This document shows, piece by piece, positions 7,966 through 16,825 of a stretch of 49,117 bases of DNA; the first letter of the stretch is position 1; each line of letters opens with the position of its first letter. Position numbers and translations under genes: made by a program. Source of the stretch: an uncultured Erysipelotrichaceae bacterium. Lineage in GTDB: Bacteria; Bacillota_I; Bacilli_A; Erysipelotrichales; Erysipelotrichaceae. The stretch is from assembly GCA_947167125.1 (NCBI GenBank), contig CAMVGT010000013.1:1-49117 (forward strand). Direction: 5' to 3'. Below the pieces are notes generated by a model. The model saw only the letters and a list, made by a program, of their open reading frames with translations, ran no database searches and was not told where the DNA came from.

Positions 7966-7989
7966 AAAAAGAATCCTTTTCAGGATTCT
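7966..7989 (-). terminator. terminator of the UvrA-like gene
   Basis: Minus-strand stem AGAATCC / GGATTCT with a 6-base loop followed by a T run. It begins right after the UvrA-like stop codon. Confidence 0.75.
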
Positions 7990-7991
7990 GT

Positions 7992-10490
7992 TCACAGATA
8001 TTTCCCGGTAATACTTTCCGGACACTTTTTCACCTCTGCCGGTGTGCCGCACACAACCACAGTTCCGCCGTCTTCTCCTCCGCCGGGACCCATATCAATG
8101 ATCCAGTCCGCATTGCGGATCACATCAAGATCATGTTCGATGACGATCACTGTTGCCCCGTTTCGGATCAGAGTTTCAAAAACACGCAGAAGTGTTTCCA
8201 CATCTCTTGGATGCAGACCAATCGTCGGTTCATCAAACACAAAGACCGAATCTGTCTGTACCTTTCCCATTTCACTTGCCAGCTTCAGACGCTGTGCTTC
8301 ACCGCCGGAAAGGCTCGGTGTTTCTTCACCGAGTGTCAGATATCCTAATCCAAGACTGTCCAGAACTTCAAGCTTCGGATAGACATTTTTCAGATCTTTG
8401 CAGAACGACAGTGCACGGCTGACATCCATATCCATTAACTGCGGCAGGGAACAGGAATTTCCTGCTTTATTTGTATAAATCACTTTATAGGCATCTTTGG
8501 AATACCTTGACCCGCGGCATTGCGGACAGGTGATATCTACATCCGGCAGAAACTGCACATCAAGACTGATACTTCCGGTCCCGTCGCACACCGGACATCT
8601 GAGATCTCCCGTGTTATAGGAGAAATCTCCTGCTTTATATCCCTTTTCCTTTGCCTTCGGCGTTCTTGCGTAAATTCTTCTTAATTCATCATGGACATTT
8701 GCATAGGTTGCAACTGTGGAACGGATATTGATCCCGATCGGCGAAGCATCGATCAGTTTGACATGTTCAATGCCATCCGCCCTGACTGCATGCACATGGT
8801 CAGGAAGCTGTTTTCCTTCCGTGACTGCCTGCAGACCGGGAATCAGGCTTTCCAGAATCATCGTTGTTTTTCCGGAGCCGGAAACACCGGTGATACATGT
8901 CAGCCTTCCTTTGGGTATATCGATTTTCAAAGGTTTCACGGTATGGATTTCCGATGTCTCCATATGAATCGTTCCAAGATCAAACATGGAAGCGGAAGGA
9001 ATCTGTTTTCTCACACGGGATTCATATGTTTCCAAAAGATACGGTCCGATGACGGAATCTGCATTTTCCGAAATTTCATGGATTGTTCCCTGCGTGATGA
9101 CTGTTCCGCCGTCCGCACCGGCTGCCGGTCCCATTTCAATCATCCAGTCGGATTCTTTGAGAATCTGGGTATCATGGTCGACAAGCAGAACGGAATTGCC
9201 ATCCTCCGCAAGATCATGCATGACACCGGTCAGTCCTTCGATGTTGGAAGGATGCAGACCGATCGAAGGCTCATCGAGAACATAAAGAACACCGGTTGTC
9301 CGGTTGCGCACTGCTCTTGCCAGCTGCATTCTCTGCCGCTCCCCGGTGGAAAGCGTTTCGGTGGAACGGTCAAGGGAAAGATAAGTAAGGCCGAGTTCCA
9401 TCAGACGCTTTGCGGATGTTTCAAAGGATTCGCAGATGCTTTCCGCCATCGGTCTCATTTCTTCCGGAAGCGAAGACGGAACGCCATTCACCCATTCCCT
9501 CAGATCCTTCAAAGGCATTTTGCACGCATCCGCAAGAGAGATTCCTCTGAGCAAAGGTGCTCTTGCGGCTTCGGATAATCTTGTGCCTCCGCATTCCGGG
9601 CAGACATCCACCTTCAGGAATTTTTCCACCCGCTTCATGCCCTTTTCATCTTTAACTTTGCTTAAGGCATTCAATACCGTCGCATTAGCGCTGTAGTAGG
9701 TAAAATCCATCTCAGCCGCTGTCGCGTTGTCGCCTTTTGCCTTATAGAAAATATGACGCTTTTCCATCGGTCCGTCATAGACGATTTTCTTTTCTTCTTC
9801 TGTCAGGTCCTTAAACGGAATATCCGTTCGGACTCCCATTGCCCGGCATACATCTGTCATCAATGACCACATCAGAGAATTCCATGGCGCAACTGCACCT
9901 TCATCAATGGTCAGATTCTGATCGGGAATCAATGTGCTCTGATCCACTGTACGCACGACACCGGTTCCCTGGCAGCATCTGCAGGCACCGGAACTGTTCA
10001 AAGCCAGCTCTTCCGCGCCTGGTGCATAAAAATGTTCGCCGCATTCCGGGCATACCAGTTCCTGCCCTGCCGCAACCGCAATGGACGGTCTGAGATAATG
10101 GCCGTTGGGACAGCGGTGGCTGGCAAGTCTGGAATACATTAAACGCAGACTGTTGAGCAGTTCCGTCCCGGTTCCGAATGTGGAACGGATTCCTCCTGAC
10201 GACGGTCTTTGATGCAAAGCAAGTGCCGCCGGAACATAAAGCACCTCATCCACATCCGCCTTCGGTGCGGATGTCATCCTTCTTCTTGTATAAGTGGAAA
10301 GCGAATCGAGATATCTCCGTGAACCTTCCGCATAAAGAACACCTAATGCAAGCGATGATTTTCCTGATCCGGAAACGCCGGCAATGGAAACGATCTGATG
10401 CAATGGAACATCCACATCGATATTTTTCAGATTATGAACTCTGGCGCCTCTGACCTTGATCAGCTTCGGCGCATGATTTTCTCTGTTCAT
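7992..10490 (-). CDS. UvrA-like excinuclease ABC subunit A paralogue (short form)
   Basis: An 832-residue tandem ABC ATPase of the UvrA family. It has Walker A GVSGSGKSS near the N-terminus and GVSGSGKTT in the second half, signature motifs LSTGERQRMQLARAV and LSGGEAQRLKLASE, and two Walker B/D-loop stretches VLDEPSIGLHP and VFDEPTIGLHPRD. Zinc-type Cys pairs occur in CPECGEHF/CRCCQGTG and in CPVCDGTG...CPQCRGSRY. It is about 110 residues shorter than housekeeping UvrA (about 940 aa). It fits the short paralogues linked with drug or DNA-adduct tolerance rather than the core repair gene, and no uvrB or uvrC is nearby. It is a single gene with its own terminator. Confidence 0.87.
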   Translation of the reverse strand: MNRENHAPKLIKVRGARVHNLKNIDVDVPLHQIVSIAGVSGSGKSSLALGVLYAEGSRRYLDSLSTYTRRRMTSAPKADVDEVLYVPAALALHQRPSSGGIRSTFGTGTELLNSLRLMYSRLASHRCPNGHYLRPSIAVAAGQELVCPECGEHFYAPGAEELALNSSGACRCCQGTGVVRTVDQSTLIPDQNLTIDEGAVAPWNSLMWSLMTDVCRAMGVRTDIPFKDLTEEEKKIVYDGPMEKRHIFYKAKGDNATAAEMDFTYYSANATVLNALSKVKDEKGMKRVEKFLKVDVCPECGGTRLSEAARAPLLRGISLADACKMPLKDLREWVNGVPSSLPEEMRPMAESICESFETSAKRLMELGLTYLSLDRSTETLSTGERQRMQLARAVRNRTTGVLYVLDEPSIGLHPSNIEGLTGVMHDLAEDGNSVLLVDHDTQILKESDWMIEMGPAAGADGGTVITQGTIHEISENADSVIGPYLLETYESRVRKQIPSASMFDLGTIHMETSEIHTVKPLKIDIPKGRLTCITGVSGSGKTTMILESLIPGLQAVTEGKQLPDHVHAVRADGIEHVKLIDASPIGINIRSTVATYANVHDELRRIYARTPKAKEKGYKAGDFSYNTGDLRCPVCDGTGSISLDVQFLPDVDITCPQCRGSRYSKDAYKVIYTNKAGNSCSLPQLMDMDVSRALSFCKDLKNVYPKLEVLDSLGLGYLTLGEETPSLSGGEAQRLKLASEMGKVQTDSVFVFDEPTIGLHPRDVETLLRVFETLIRNGATVIVIEHDLDVIRNADWIIDMGPGGGEDGGTVVVCGTPAEVKKCPESITGKYL

Positions 10491-10566
10491 CTGCTAGTAC
10501 CTCTTGACTGTTATAACATTCTACCATTTCCGGAAAGAAAAGAAGGAGATCTCTCTCCTTCATGAA

Positions 10567-11310
10567 TCACTGACTGTCTTTCAGGAATGTTTTGATTTCA
10601 TCCAGAACTCTGTCCAGATGCAGATCGTAGCCGTGATTGTCATCCGGCAGGATCACCAGCCTGCAGTTTTCATATTCCTTTGCGGCATCGATGGAATACT
10701 GAACCGGAACAGCCGGATCAGCGTCACCATGGGTAATGAGCACCGGACCGTGATAGCAGTGAATGCTGTCTTCAATATGAATCAGCTGGGCTGTACGGAA
10801 ATAATCGCCGCTGAGTTTTGCTTTTCCGCCATCGATCACATCGGGAATATGTTCAGGATCAAATGTCATGCCGAGCATACCGCCTTTTCTTGCGCCGTCC
10901 GGAATCACCAATGCAGGTGACATCGGGATGATTCCTTTGAGATCATCCGGGCGCATCCCTGCCGCGATCATTGTCAGCATGCCTCCCTGGGAATGGCCGC
11001 AGAGATAAAGATCTGTGACAAAATCCAGAGTCTTAGCATAATCGATCACTGTCATGATATTGCCGATCCATTTGAAAATTGTATGCTTTTCAAAATCTCC
11101 GCCGCTTTGTCCATGGCCATACATCTCCACACGCAGCGAAGCGAAGCCGATCTCATTGGCGGCATCCGCGGCCGCTTTGATATGGCGCTCCTCCATATGC
11201 CCGGTCAGACCGTGCACCACAATCAGAAGCGGACATTTCTCAGCATTTTCAGGTTTCTGCAGTTTGGCGTGAAGTCTGATTCCGTCATCATCAATATAGA
11301 ATTCTTTCAT
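10567..11310 (-). CDS. alpha/beta hydrolase, serine esterase-like
   Basis: A 247-residue alpha/beta-fold hydrolase without a signal peptide. It has the oxyanion HGLTGH strand-loop, the nucleophile elbow GHSQGG (Ser107), an acid in HGDADPAVP (Asp196 or Asp198) and the catalytic His in DDNHGY (His226). The layout is close to cinnamoyl/feruloyl esterases and other small carboxylesterases of gut Bacillota, which act on dietary phenolic esters or bile conjugates. The specific substrate is inference. It sits 92 bases downstream of an AEC permease on the same strand with a terminator between, so it is probably transcribed alone. Confidence 0.85.
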   Translation of the reverse strand: MKEFYIDDDGIRLHAKLQKPENAEKCPLLIVVHGLTGHMEERHIKAAADAANEIGFASLRVEMYGHGQSGGDFEKHTIFKWIGNIMTVIDYAKTLDFVTDLYLCGHSQGGMLTMIAAGMRPDDLKGIIPMSPALVIPDGARKGGMLGMTFDPEHIPDVIDGGKAKLSGDYFRTAQLIHIEDSIHCYHGPVLITHGDADPAVPVQYSIDAAKEYENCRLVILPDDNHGYDLHLDRVLDEIKTFLKDSQ

Positions 11311-11363
11311 ATATATGTTTCTTTCTTCCTTTTCCAGCCAAATTATACCAATCAGAATGCGGC

Positions 11364-11398
11364 AGAAAAATACCGGAATGCGCCATGCATTCCGGTAT
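11364..11398 (-). terminator. terminator of the second AEC gene
   Basis: Perfect 12-bp stem ATACCGGAATGC / GCATTCCGGTAT with a 5-base loop, then TTTTC on the minus strand. Confidence 0.85.
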
Positions 11399-11402
11399 CA
11401 TT

Positions 11403-12329
11403 TTATAAAATCGCATTCAGCACCAGCACCCAGACAGGAAGCAGTGCAATTGATAACAATGTTGTCATGACCACCACATTTGCCGCAAATTCTTCATCCG
11501 CATGATACTGCTGCGCAAGCACGGCAGTTGTGCTTCCTGCCGGCATTGCCGCAAGAAGAACGGAAAGACCTGTGACAATCGGTTCGGCATGAAGAATCAT
11601 GCACATACCAAGTACAGCAGCCGGAATCAGGAACAGGCGGATCAATGCAAAGCACCAGGTGTCCTTTGTGAACAGTCCTTTGAAACCGACCTGCGCCATG
11701 ACCATCCCAAGAAACAGCATGATCAAAGGTGTGCTGCATTTGCCAAGTCCGCTGAGCAAAGTTCCGATTGCTTTGGGAACTGGAATCTGAAAGATCATGA
11801 TCACCAGTCCGATTTCCAGGGCAATGATGCATGGATGTGTCAGGATGCTTTTCATGACACTTCCTTTTCCGCCATCCTGTTTCTTTTCAAAGTAGGCAAC
11901 ACCTGCCGACCACATCACAATGCGCAGCGGAATCAGATAAATCTGGCCATAGAGCAGACCGAGATCTCCATAGACACCCTGTGCGACCGCATTGCCGAGA
12001 AAACCTGCATTTGAACAGACTGTTGAAAACTGCAGCACTGCTTTTCTGTCATGTTCATAGCGGTTGTAGGCAAATGATGCAATCAGAGAGCAGAGGATCT
12101 GAATCAGGACGGAAATCACAAAGATGCCGATGAAGTTTTTCAGAATCTCGCTGTTCATTTCCATCTGAAAGGACGCGATGATACTGCATGGCAGAAGCAG
12201 ATTGACAACCAGTTTTGACAGAACGCTTCTGTCAGACGGTTTGATGACTTTGAACCGGCACAGCAGATATCCTGCGATCATTTCCGCAAACATCACAAAC
12301 TGCAGTTCGAACAACGCGTTCAGATCCAT
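11403..12329 (-). CDS. AEC family transporter
   Basis: A 308-residue permease with about ten membrane segments, related to the protein at 4241-5164. It has the family's N-terminal FAEMIAGYLLCRF helix, the VNLLLPCSIIASF segment and the C-terminal LLAAMPAGSTTAVLAQQY motif. It probably exports a small organic anion; substrate unknown. The start has a purine-rich leader (GAAAGAAGGAAAC). The 134 bases upstream to the small gene at 12464 are A/T-rich and should hold its promoter, but I could not pick out a convincing one. Confidence 0.87.
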   Translation of the reverse strand: MDLNALFELQFVMFAEMIAGYLLCRFKVIKPSDRSVLSKLVVNLLLPCSIIASFQMEMNSEILKNFIGIFVISVLIQILCSLIASFAYNRYEHDRKAVLQFSTVCSNAGFLGNAVAQGVYGDLGLLYGQIYLIPLRIVMWSAGVAYFEKKQDGGKGSVMKSILTHPCIIALEIGLVIMIFQIPVPKAIGTLLSGLGKCSTPLIMLFLGMVMAQVGFKGLFTKDTWCFALIRLFLIPAAVLGMCMILHAEPIVTGLSVLLAAMPAGSTTAVLAQQYHADEEFAANVVVMTTLLSIALLPVWVLVLNAIL

Positions 12330-12463
12330 ATGTTTCCTTCTTTCTGTTCATGCTGACATTCAGCACATGATCAATATCATATCGTTTCAATCATATTTTG
12401 CAAAAGGAATCACTCAAACCGAATCAGAAAACAGAGAGTATTCATTTACCCTCTGCTTCTGAA

Positions 12464-12565
12464 CTATTTCTGATTGTCTTTATGAAGCGGCATCCACCAG
12501 GCAAAACCGAACAGAAGACAGCTGATCAATGAGGAAACCGTCCCCTCTTTGGCTTTTTGTATCAT
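12464..12565 (-). CDS. possible small membrane protein, 33 aa
   Basis: A 33-codon frame that starts 5 bases after the stop of the membrane-protein gene at 12571. It encodes a basic N-terminus (MIQKAKEG), one hydrophobic stretch (SSLISCLLFGFAWWMPL) and a polar tail. The position suggests translational coupling, but the ribosome site is weak. It could be a genuine single-pass partner of the neighbouring membrane protein or chance. Confidence 0.35.
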   Translation of the reverse strand: MIQKAKEGTVSSLISCLLFGFAWWMPLHKDNQK

Positions 12566-12570
12566 TGCTT

Positions 12571-13461
12571 TCAGTTCAGAGGTGTGATTTCCATCTGTGT
12601 ATGGCCGTTGTCATCTTCATAAACCCTGAGGCTGTAGCGGTATTCCTGATCGCCGTCTTTGATCGTGAAGTCACTGGTCCCAAAAGCTTTCGCACTGATC
12701 CGGATCAGAGGATCTTCTCCGAACGACTCAATCTGAATCTGAATTCCTTCGCTTTGATATACTACTTCCGCATCCTCACTGAAAACAGGATTGTCCGGCA
12801 GGAAGTTTGTTCCGGTAATATCAACCGGAGGCCTGACCAGCGCAAGGCCTGCCATAATCGCAAGCGGTGCCAGGAAACCCGCCGCCTTCTGTTTAAGATC
12901 GGAAGTATAGAGATACAGATAAATCAATACCTGTCCAAGACAGAAGAATGCGCGCAGAATCTGTTTGGGGAAGTGCACAAAAGCGAAACGGAAGGAACCG
13001 ACATAATCGGCCGTGAGAATATAAATCACAGGAAGCAGAATCAGTACACTGAGCCAGTTTTTCTTCCGGATATACCATCCGATATAAGCCATCGGCAGTG
13101 TGAACAGTGTCCAGATGAACCATGTCCGGTAATAGCCGAACAGTCCCCATCCCATCTCACTGAAAGGCACCTGAATCAGATAGATCAGCGGTTGGGAAAC
13201 CAGGAAAAAGACAAATGTCTTCAGTGCCGATTCCAGAGGAGTTTTGCAGTTAGCCATCAGAATGACCGCAAAGAAGATCCATGCCTCAAATGTCACACCC
13301 ACAAACTCAAAGGATGTGTTTTTGAAAACCGGGACAATCAGGAATATGGCAGTCACAGCAGCTGTGGCGACTGCATAGAGAATCACATTCAGCCAGCTCA
13401 TATTCAATCCGCCGTAAACGCGTTCAAGCAGACGCGTAAAGACATTTTTTTCTTTGTTCAT
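12571..13461 (-). CDS. hypothetical integral membrane protein
   Basis: A 296-residue protein that I cannot place in a named family. Residues about 20-215 form seven or so membrane helices with Trp/Phe-rich boundaries. The C-terminal 80 residues (from about PVDITGTNFLP) are a soluble, acidic, beta-rich domain ending EDDNGHTQMEITPLN, likely extracytoplasmic. The gene is divergent from a LacI-type regulator 161 bases away, which could control it. A possible 33-aa membrane peptide follows directly. A 321-codon frame on the opposite strand is its antisense shadow. Confidence 0.75.
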   Translation of the reverse strand: MNKEKNVFTRLLERVYGGLNMSWLNVILYAVATAAVTAIFLIVPVFKNTSFEFVGVTFEAWIFFAVILMANCKTPLESALKTFVFFLVSQPLIYLIQVPFSEMGWGLFGYYRTWFIWTLFTLPMAYIGWYIRKKNWLSVLILLPVIYILTADYVGSFRFAFVHFPKQILRAFFCLGQVLIYLYLYTSDLKQKAAGFLAPLAIMAGLALVRPPVDITGTNFLPDNPVFSEDAEVVYQSEGIQIQIESFGEDPLIRISAKAFGTSDFTIKDGDQEYRYSLRVYEDDNGHTQMEITPLN

Positions 13462-13622
13462 ACGCTTTCCTTTCCGGGCCGGACATCCCTGTAACCTGAA
13501 GATATATTACTCGAATTGTCTTCAGAGACACAAGAAATACGATATCTGTGAAGTGCTTCTTAATTTTGATTGTAGAAAAAAAAGTTTGTGATATAAATAT
13601 AGGGACCAGAAAGAAGAACATC

Positions 13623-14636
13623 ATGACGATTAAAGATATTGCCCGTCTTTCCGGCTACAGCATCGGTACAGTGTCACGTGTCATCAACCGCCATCCCGAT
13701 GTCAGTGAAGAAGCCAGGGAAAAGATTCTGAAAATCATTGAGCAGGAGAATTACCAGCCCAATGCCAATGCCAAACATCTCAAGCAGAGCCGCAACACTG
13801 CTGTGACTGTCATTGTCAAAGGCACGAGAAATATATTCCTCAACAGCATTCTTGAAAAGATTCAGCAGTACCTGCGGAAGTATCAGGAGGAAGCCAGCGT
13901 TGTGTTTGTGGAAGAATCCGAAAATGAAGTCCGCCAGGCAATTCAGCTGGAAACCGAACGCAATCCGAAAGGATTTATTTTCCTGGGCGGTGCGCTGGAA
14001 CACTTCCGTACTGATTTCCATATGATCAAAGCGCCGTCTGTACTGATTTCCGGATGGGCAAAGGATCTCGGATTTGATAATCTTTCTTCTTTCTCCACCG
14101 ATGACTTTGAAGGCGGCAGACAGGCAATGGAAATGCTTGTGAACAACGGTCACAGAAACGTTCTGATTGTCGGCGGCTTCAATTCCAAAGAACCCGAGCA
14201 AGTTTCCTCACAGCGTCTCAACGGTGCCCTTTCCGTTCTGAAGGAACATGATATCCCGTTTGAAAGAGACAGGCAGTATATCGAATGCCGTTTCTCCATG
14301 CAGGACAGCTATGAAAAACTGATGGACAGGCTGCCGGTTGAGCAGGATATCACTGCGATTTTCGGTTTGAGCGATCTGGTGGCAGTCGGCGCAATGAGAG
14401 CAGTCCATGACAGCGGCAGAACCGTACCGGATGATATTTCCATCATCGGCTATGACGGAATCGGATATACCGATTACACCGTTCCCCGTCTTTCCACTGT
14501 CAGACAGAATGTGGATGAGCTCGTCGCCCAGGGTGTGGATGATCTTCTTTACAGAATCCAGTATCCCCGTGAAGCCGTGCACAGGCAGATCAGTGCCGCT
14601 GCAGTTTCCAAAGAAAGCATCATTTCAATTGCATAA
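13623..14636 (+). CDS. LacI family transcriptional regulator
   Basis: A 337-residue sugar-responsive regulator. The N-terminal helix-turn-helix and hinge (TIKDIARLSGYSIGTVSRV, then a YQPNANAKHL hinge region) are textbook LacI. The remainder is the periplasmic-binding-protein-like effector domain with STDDFEGGRQAME, VLIVGG and the ISIIGYDGIGYTDY segment. ATG 13623 is selected because homology starts at its second codon and an AGAAAGAAG site precedes it; the frame is open 25 codons further upstream without similarity. A candidate promoter (TTGATT and GATATAAAT, near 13567-13600) lies directly upstream. The target is not obvious; the divergent membrane-protein gene is the nearest. Confidence 0.92.
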   Translation: MTIKDIARLSGYSIGTVSRVINRHPDVSEEAREKILKIIEQENYQPNANAKHLKQSRNTAVTVIVKGTRNIFLNSILEKIQQYLRKYQEEASVVFVEESENEVRQAIQLETERNPKGFIFLGGALEHFRTDFHMIKAPSVLISGWAKDLGFDNLSSFSTDDFEGGRQAMEMLVNNGHRNVLIVGGFNSKEPEQVSSQRLNGALSVLKEHDIPFERDRQYIECRFSMQDSYEKLMDRLPVEQDITAIFGLSDLVAVGAMRAVHDSGRTVPDDISIIGYDGIGYTDYTVPRLSTVRQNVDELVAQGVDDLLYRIQYPREAVHRQISAAAVSKESIISIA

Positions 14637-14647
14637 GCATTCATAAG

Positions 14648-14675
14648 AGCAGGTCCGTGTGACCTGCTTTTTTTG
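14648..14675 (+). terminator. terminator of the LacI-type gene
   Basis: Perfect stem AGCAGGTC / GACCTGCT with a 5-base loop and a seven-T run. Confidence 0.85.
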
Positions 14676-14729
14676 ATCACGTCTGTACAGAAAAAAGCAG
14701 GAGATCATCATGGATTCCCGGCTTTGATT

Positions 14730-15611
14730 TTATTGGACTGTACCGCATTTTCCGCATCTGCTGCATCCGTTGCATGTGATTTTCATACTGCAGTTCTGAC
14801 AATGCTTTCCAAAATACGGAACATAGAGTTCTTCTTTCGGTATCTCATTGCCAAAGACATCGGTCAGCCTGAATTCCATCGGTTTTCCTTTAAAGCTGAG
14901 ATCGGAGCGGTATGCCTGTTCAGTCTGTATTTTCCCGTCATCGATCTGATACAGCCTGCCGTCTTTCACAAAGCGTCTGCCGGTTGAGCAGAATACAAAT
15001 GTGATATTGAATTCACGGCATGCGTCATGAAGACTCTTCACCCATTCATAATGGCACGGTCTTGTGCCGCCATAGTTTTCCCCGTCGCATAGAACCTGTT
15101 CGATCTGTCCCTGTGCCAGGTAATCCCGGATTTCAACCGGGCCGATCAGAGGCGCGCACATGATGCCTTTATGCTTAAAGGGAAGTTCATGCAGAAGCGG
15201 AATTCTTTCATCCGCCCGCTTCTGGTTTTCACAGGTGACATTGAACATCACATTTTCCCAGCCGTCTCCCCAGTCTGAAGGAAGATGGTCCTTCACCCGT
15301 TCCGGACGCTTGGTCAATAGAAAGAATTTCACGTCCGGTCTTCTGCGGATGATGTCCCACGCTTCTTCGCGCCATTCATCCGCTTCCTCCAGGAAGAAAT
15401 CGGATGTCATGCACACACGGATCATCTCACCGCTTTTCACTTTATATGCGCCGCTTCTGTCTTTGGAAAGCGGGTAGCGGAAACCTGCTTTGGTTCTGTA
15501 GATATGGCTGCCGTCCTGATCGCGCATTGCGTCAAGATAAAACATATAGCAGTTGGCACAGCCTTCAGAACATTTTCTGCACCCATGCCATGGATTCCAT
15601 ATATCGTGCAT
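14730..15611 (-). CDS. DUF5131 family (phage Gp37/Gp68-like) iron-sulfur protein
   Basis: A 293-residue protein of the DUF5131/Gp37-Gp68 family, distantly related to radical SAM enzymes. The N-terminal motif NPWHGCRKCSEGCANCYM places four Cys close together. MTSDFFLEEAD, FLLTKRPER and the CENQKRADERIP region follow the family order. The C-terminus carries a second Cys cluster (CQNCSMKITCNGCSRCGKC) that could hold another metal centre. The family is frequent in phages and mobile DNA and its chemistry is not established. It is 33 bases downstream of a second radical SAM gene on the same strand, so the two are probably co-expressed. Confidence 0.82.
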   Translation of the reverse strand: MHDIWNPWHGCRKCSEGCANCYMFYLDAMRDQDGSHIYRTKAGFRYPLSKDRSGAYKVKSGEMIRVCMTSDFFLEEADEWREEAWDIIRRRPDVKFFLLTKRPERVKDHLPSDWGDGWENVMFNVTCENQKRADERIPLLHELPFKHKGIMCAPLIGPVEIRDYLAQGQIEQVLCDGENYGGTRPCHYEWVKSLHDACREFNITFVFCSTGRRFVKDGRLYQIDDGKIQTEQAYRSDLSFKGKPMEFRLTDVFGNEIPKEELYVPYFGKHCQNCSMKITCNGCSRCGKCGTVQ

Positions 15612-15644
15612 ATCAATGCCCCCTTTCCGCTTTCAATCTTCCTT

Positions 15645-16520
15645 TTACTGTTTCTTCGCCGATTTTTTCACTTCTTCATGATAGAAGTAATTGACAATCA
15701 CCGGCGGCTCACCGAATTCAGATCTGTGCTGATCGTTGTCGCGCAGATAATCCATTCCGTTTTCTGCCGCATATGTGCGAAGTTCCTGATCCAGTGCTGA
15801 CCAGTAATCCCTTGATCCTTTTGTATAAATATCATGATACAGCGGATCCAGCTCAGGATGAGTATCATGAATCCAGGAAAGAATCCTTGCTTTGTAATCC
15901 CCGCGCAGATTGAGATTTTCCAGCCATACCAGATTGCAGTAATCTTTTGCTTCATCAATGATCGCTTTCACATCGGTAATTCCGGGAAAGATCGGTGAAA
16001 TAAAGCAGGTTGTCTGAATTCCTGCCTCATAGAATTTCTTCATCGCATTCAGTCTGCGCTCAATCGAAACGCCGCGGTCCATCTCCTTCCTGAATGCCTC
16101 ATCCAGTGTGTTGATGGAAAATGACACTCTGGCATTGGGGAAAGTTCTGATCAGATCAAGGTCTCTTAAAACCAGATCGGATTTGGTCGCGATGGAAATG
16201 GAAATGCCGCTGCCCTGCAGCTGTTCCAGCAGAGCTCTTGTCCGCTTATATTCTGCTTCACAGGGCTGATAGCAGTCTGTGACCGAACCGAAGAACGCTT
16301 CCTTTCCGGCATATTTCTTTGTGTTCTTCAGTTCCGGCCAGTATTTGACATCCACAAATTCACCCCATGGTTCCGGATGATTGGTGAACCTCTTCATAAA
16401 GCTTGCATAGCAGTATTTACATGCGTGCTCACATCCGGTATACGGATTGACGGAATAATCGGAAACCGGGAGATTCGATTTTGTCATCACGCTTTTGACT
16501 TCTGTTTTTCTGATATCCAT
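15645..16520 (-). CDS. SPL-like radical SAM protein (Rv2578c type)
   Basis: A 291-residue radical SAM protein. The [4Fe-4S] motif is C-x3-C-x2-C in YTGCEHACKYCYA. The region SVTDCYQPCEAEYKRTR carries two further Cys that are conserved in this branch, and SFSINTLDEAFRKEMDRG and FISPIFPGITD follow. This is the branch often named spore-photoproduct-lyase-like, proposed to act in DNA repair, though most members are uncharacterised. The start is at 16520 after an AAGGGACCTTAT leader. It is upstream of the DUF5131 gene in a probable two-gene unit. Confidence 0.85.
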   Translation of the reverse strand: MDIRKTEVKSVMTKSNLPVSDYSVNPYTGCEHACKYCYASFMKRFTNHPEPWGEFVDVKYWPELKNTKKYAGKEAFFGSVTDCYQPCEAEYKRTRALLEQLQGSGISISIATKSDLVLRDLDLIRTFPNARVSFSINTLDEAFRKEMDRGVSIERRLNAMKKFYEAGIQTTCFISPIFPGITDVKAIIDEAKDYCNLVWLENLNLRGDYKARILSWIHDTHPELDPLYHDIYTKGSRDYWSALDQELRTYAAENGMDYLRDNDQHRSEFGEPPVIVNYFYHEEVKKSAKKQ

Positions 16521-16825
16521 ATAAGGTCCCTTCTTACGGTACAGAAATCATACCGGATATCTTTTATGATTCAAGTACGCAGAAATATCATACATAGTAC
16601 GCTTTCTGATACCAATAGACCGGACTTTCTGCAACATGAGCACTTCAGCAGAAGAAATTGTCTCAATGATGTCTGAATCCATGCCGAAGCATATGGAGCA
16701 TATAGATTGCAGTAAAAACTGAAAATGCGGTTTTTGTGTGAAACATCTGTGAATGATGCATCATAGACTGCCTTAATAAACAAGGTACTGGTAAAATATA
16801 AATAACGATTTGCTGGAGGATACAA
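16521..16825. other. 305-base intergenic region between divergent genes, with a 28-codon frame
   Basis: This should hold promoters for the radical SAM pair (minus) and the kinase operon (plus). A plus-strand frame at 16636-16722 encodes 28 residues beginning MSTSAEEIVSMMSESMPKHMEH, but it has no ribosome site. It may be a remnant of a lost gene or chance. The A/T-rich stretch at 16770-16805, ending AAAATATAAATAAC, is the likely promoter zone for the kinase gene, and GGAGG at 16815-16819 is its ribosome site. Nothing else is recognised. Confidence 0.4.

Noticed and set aside
8691-9578. Plus-strand frame of 295 codons inside the UvrA-like gene
   Set aside because: It is antisense to the conserved ABC signature and zinc regions, which are unmistakable on the minus strand.
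12529-13494. A 321-codon plus-strand frame opposite the membrane protein at 12571
   Set aside because: Its composition is low-complexity (many Gln, Arg, Ser, His) as expected for the antisense of membrane helices, and it has no ribosome site. The minus-strand protein shows clean membrane segments.
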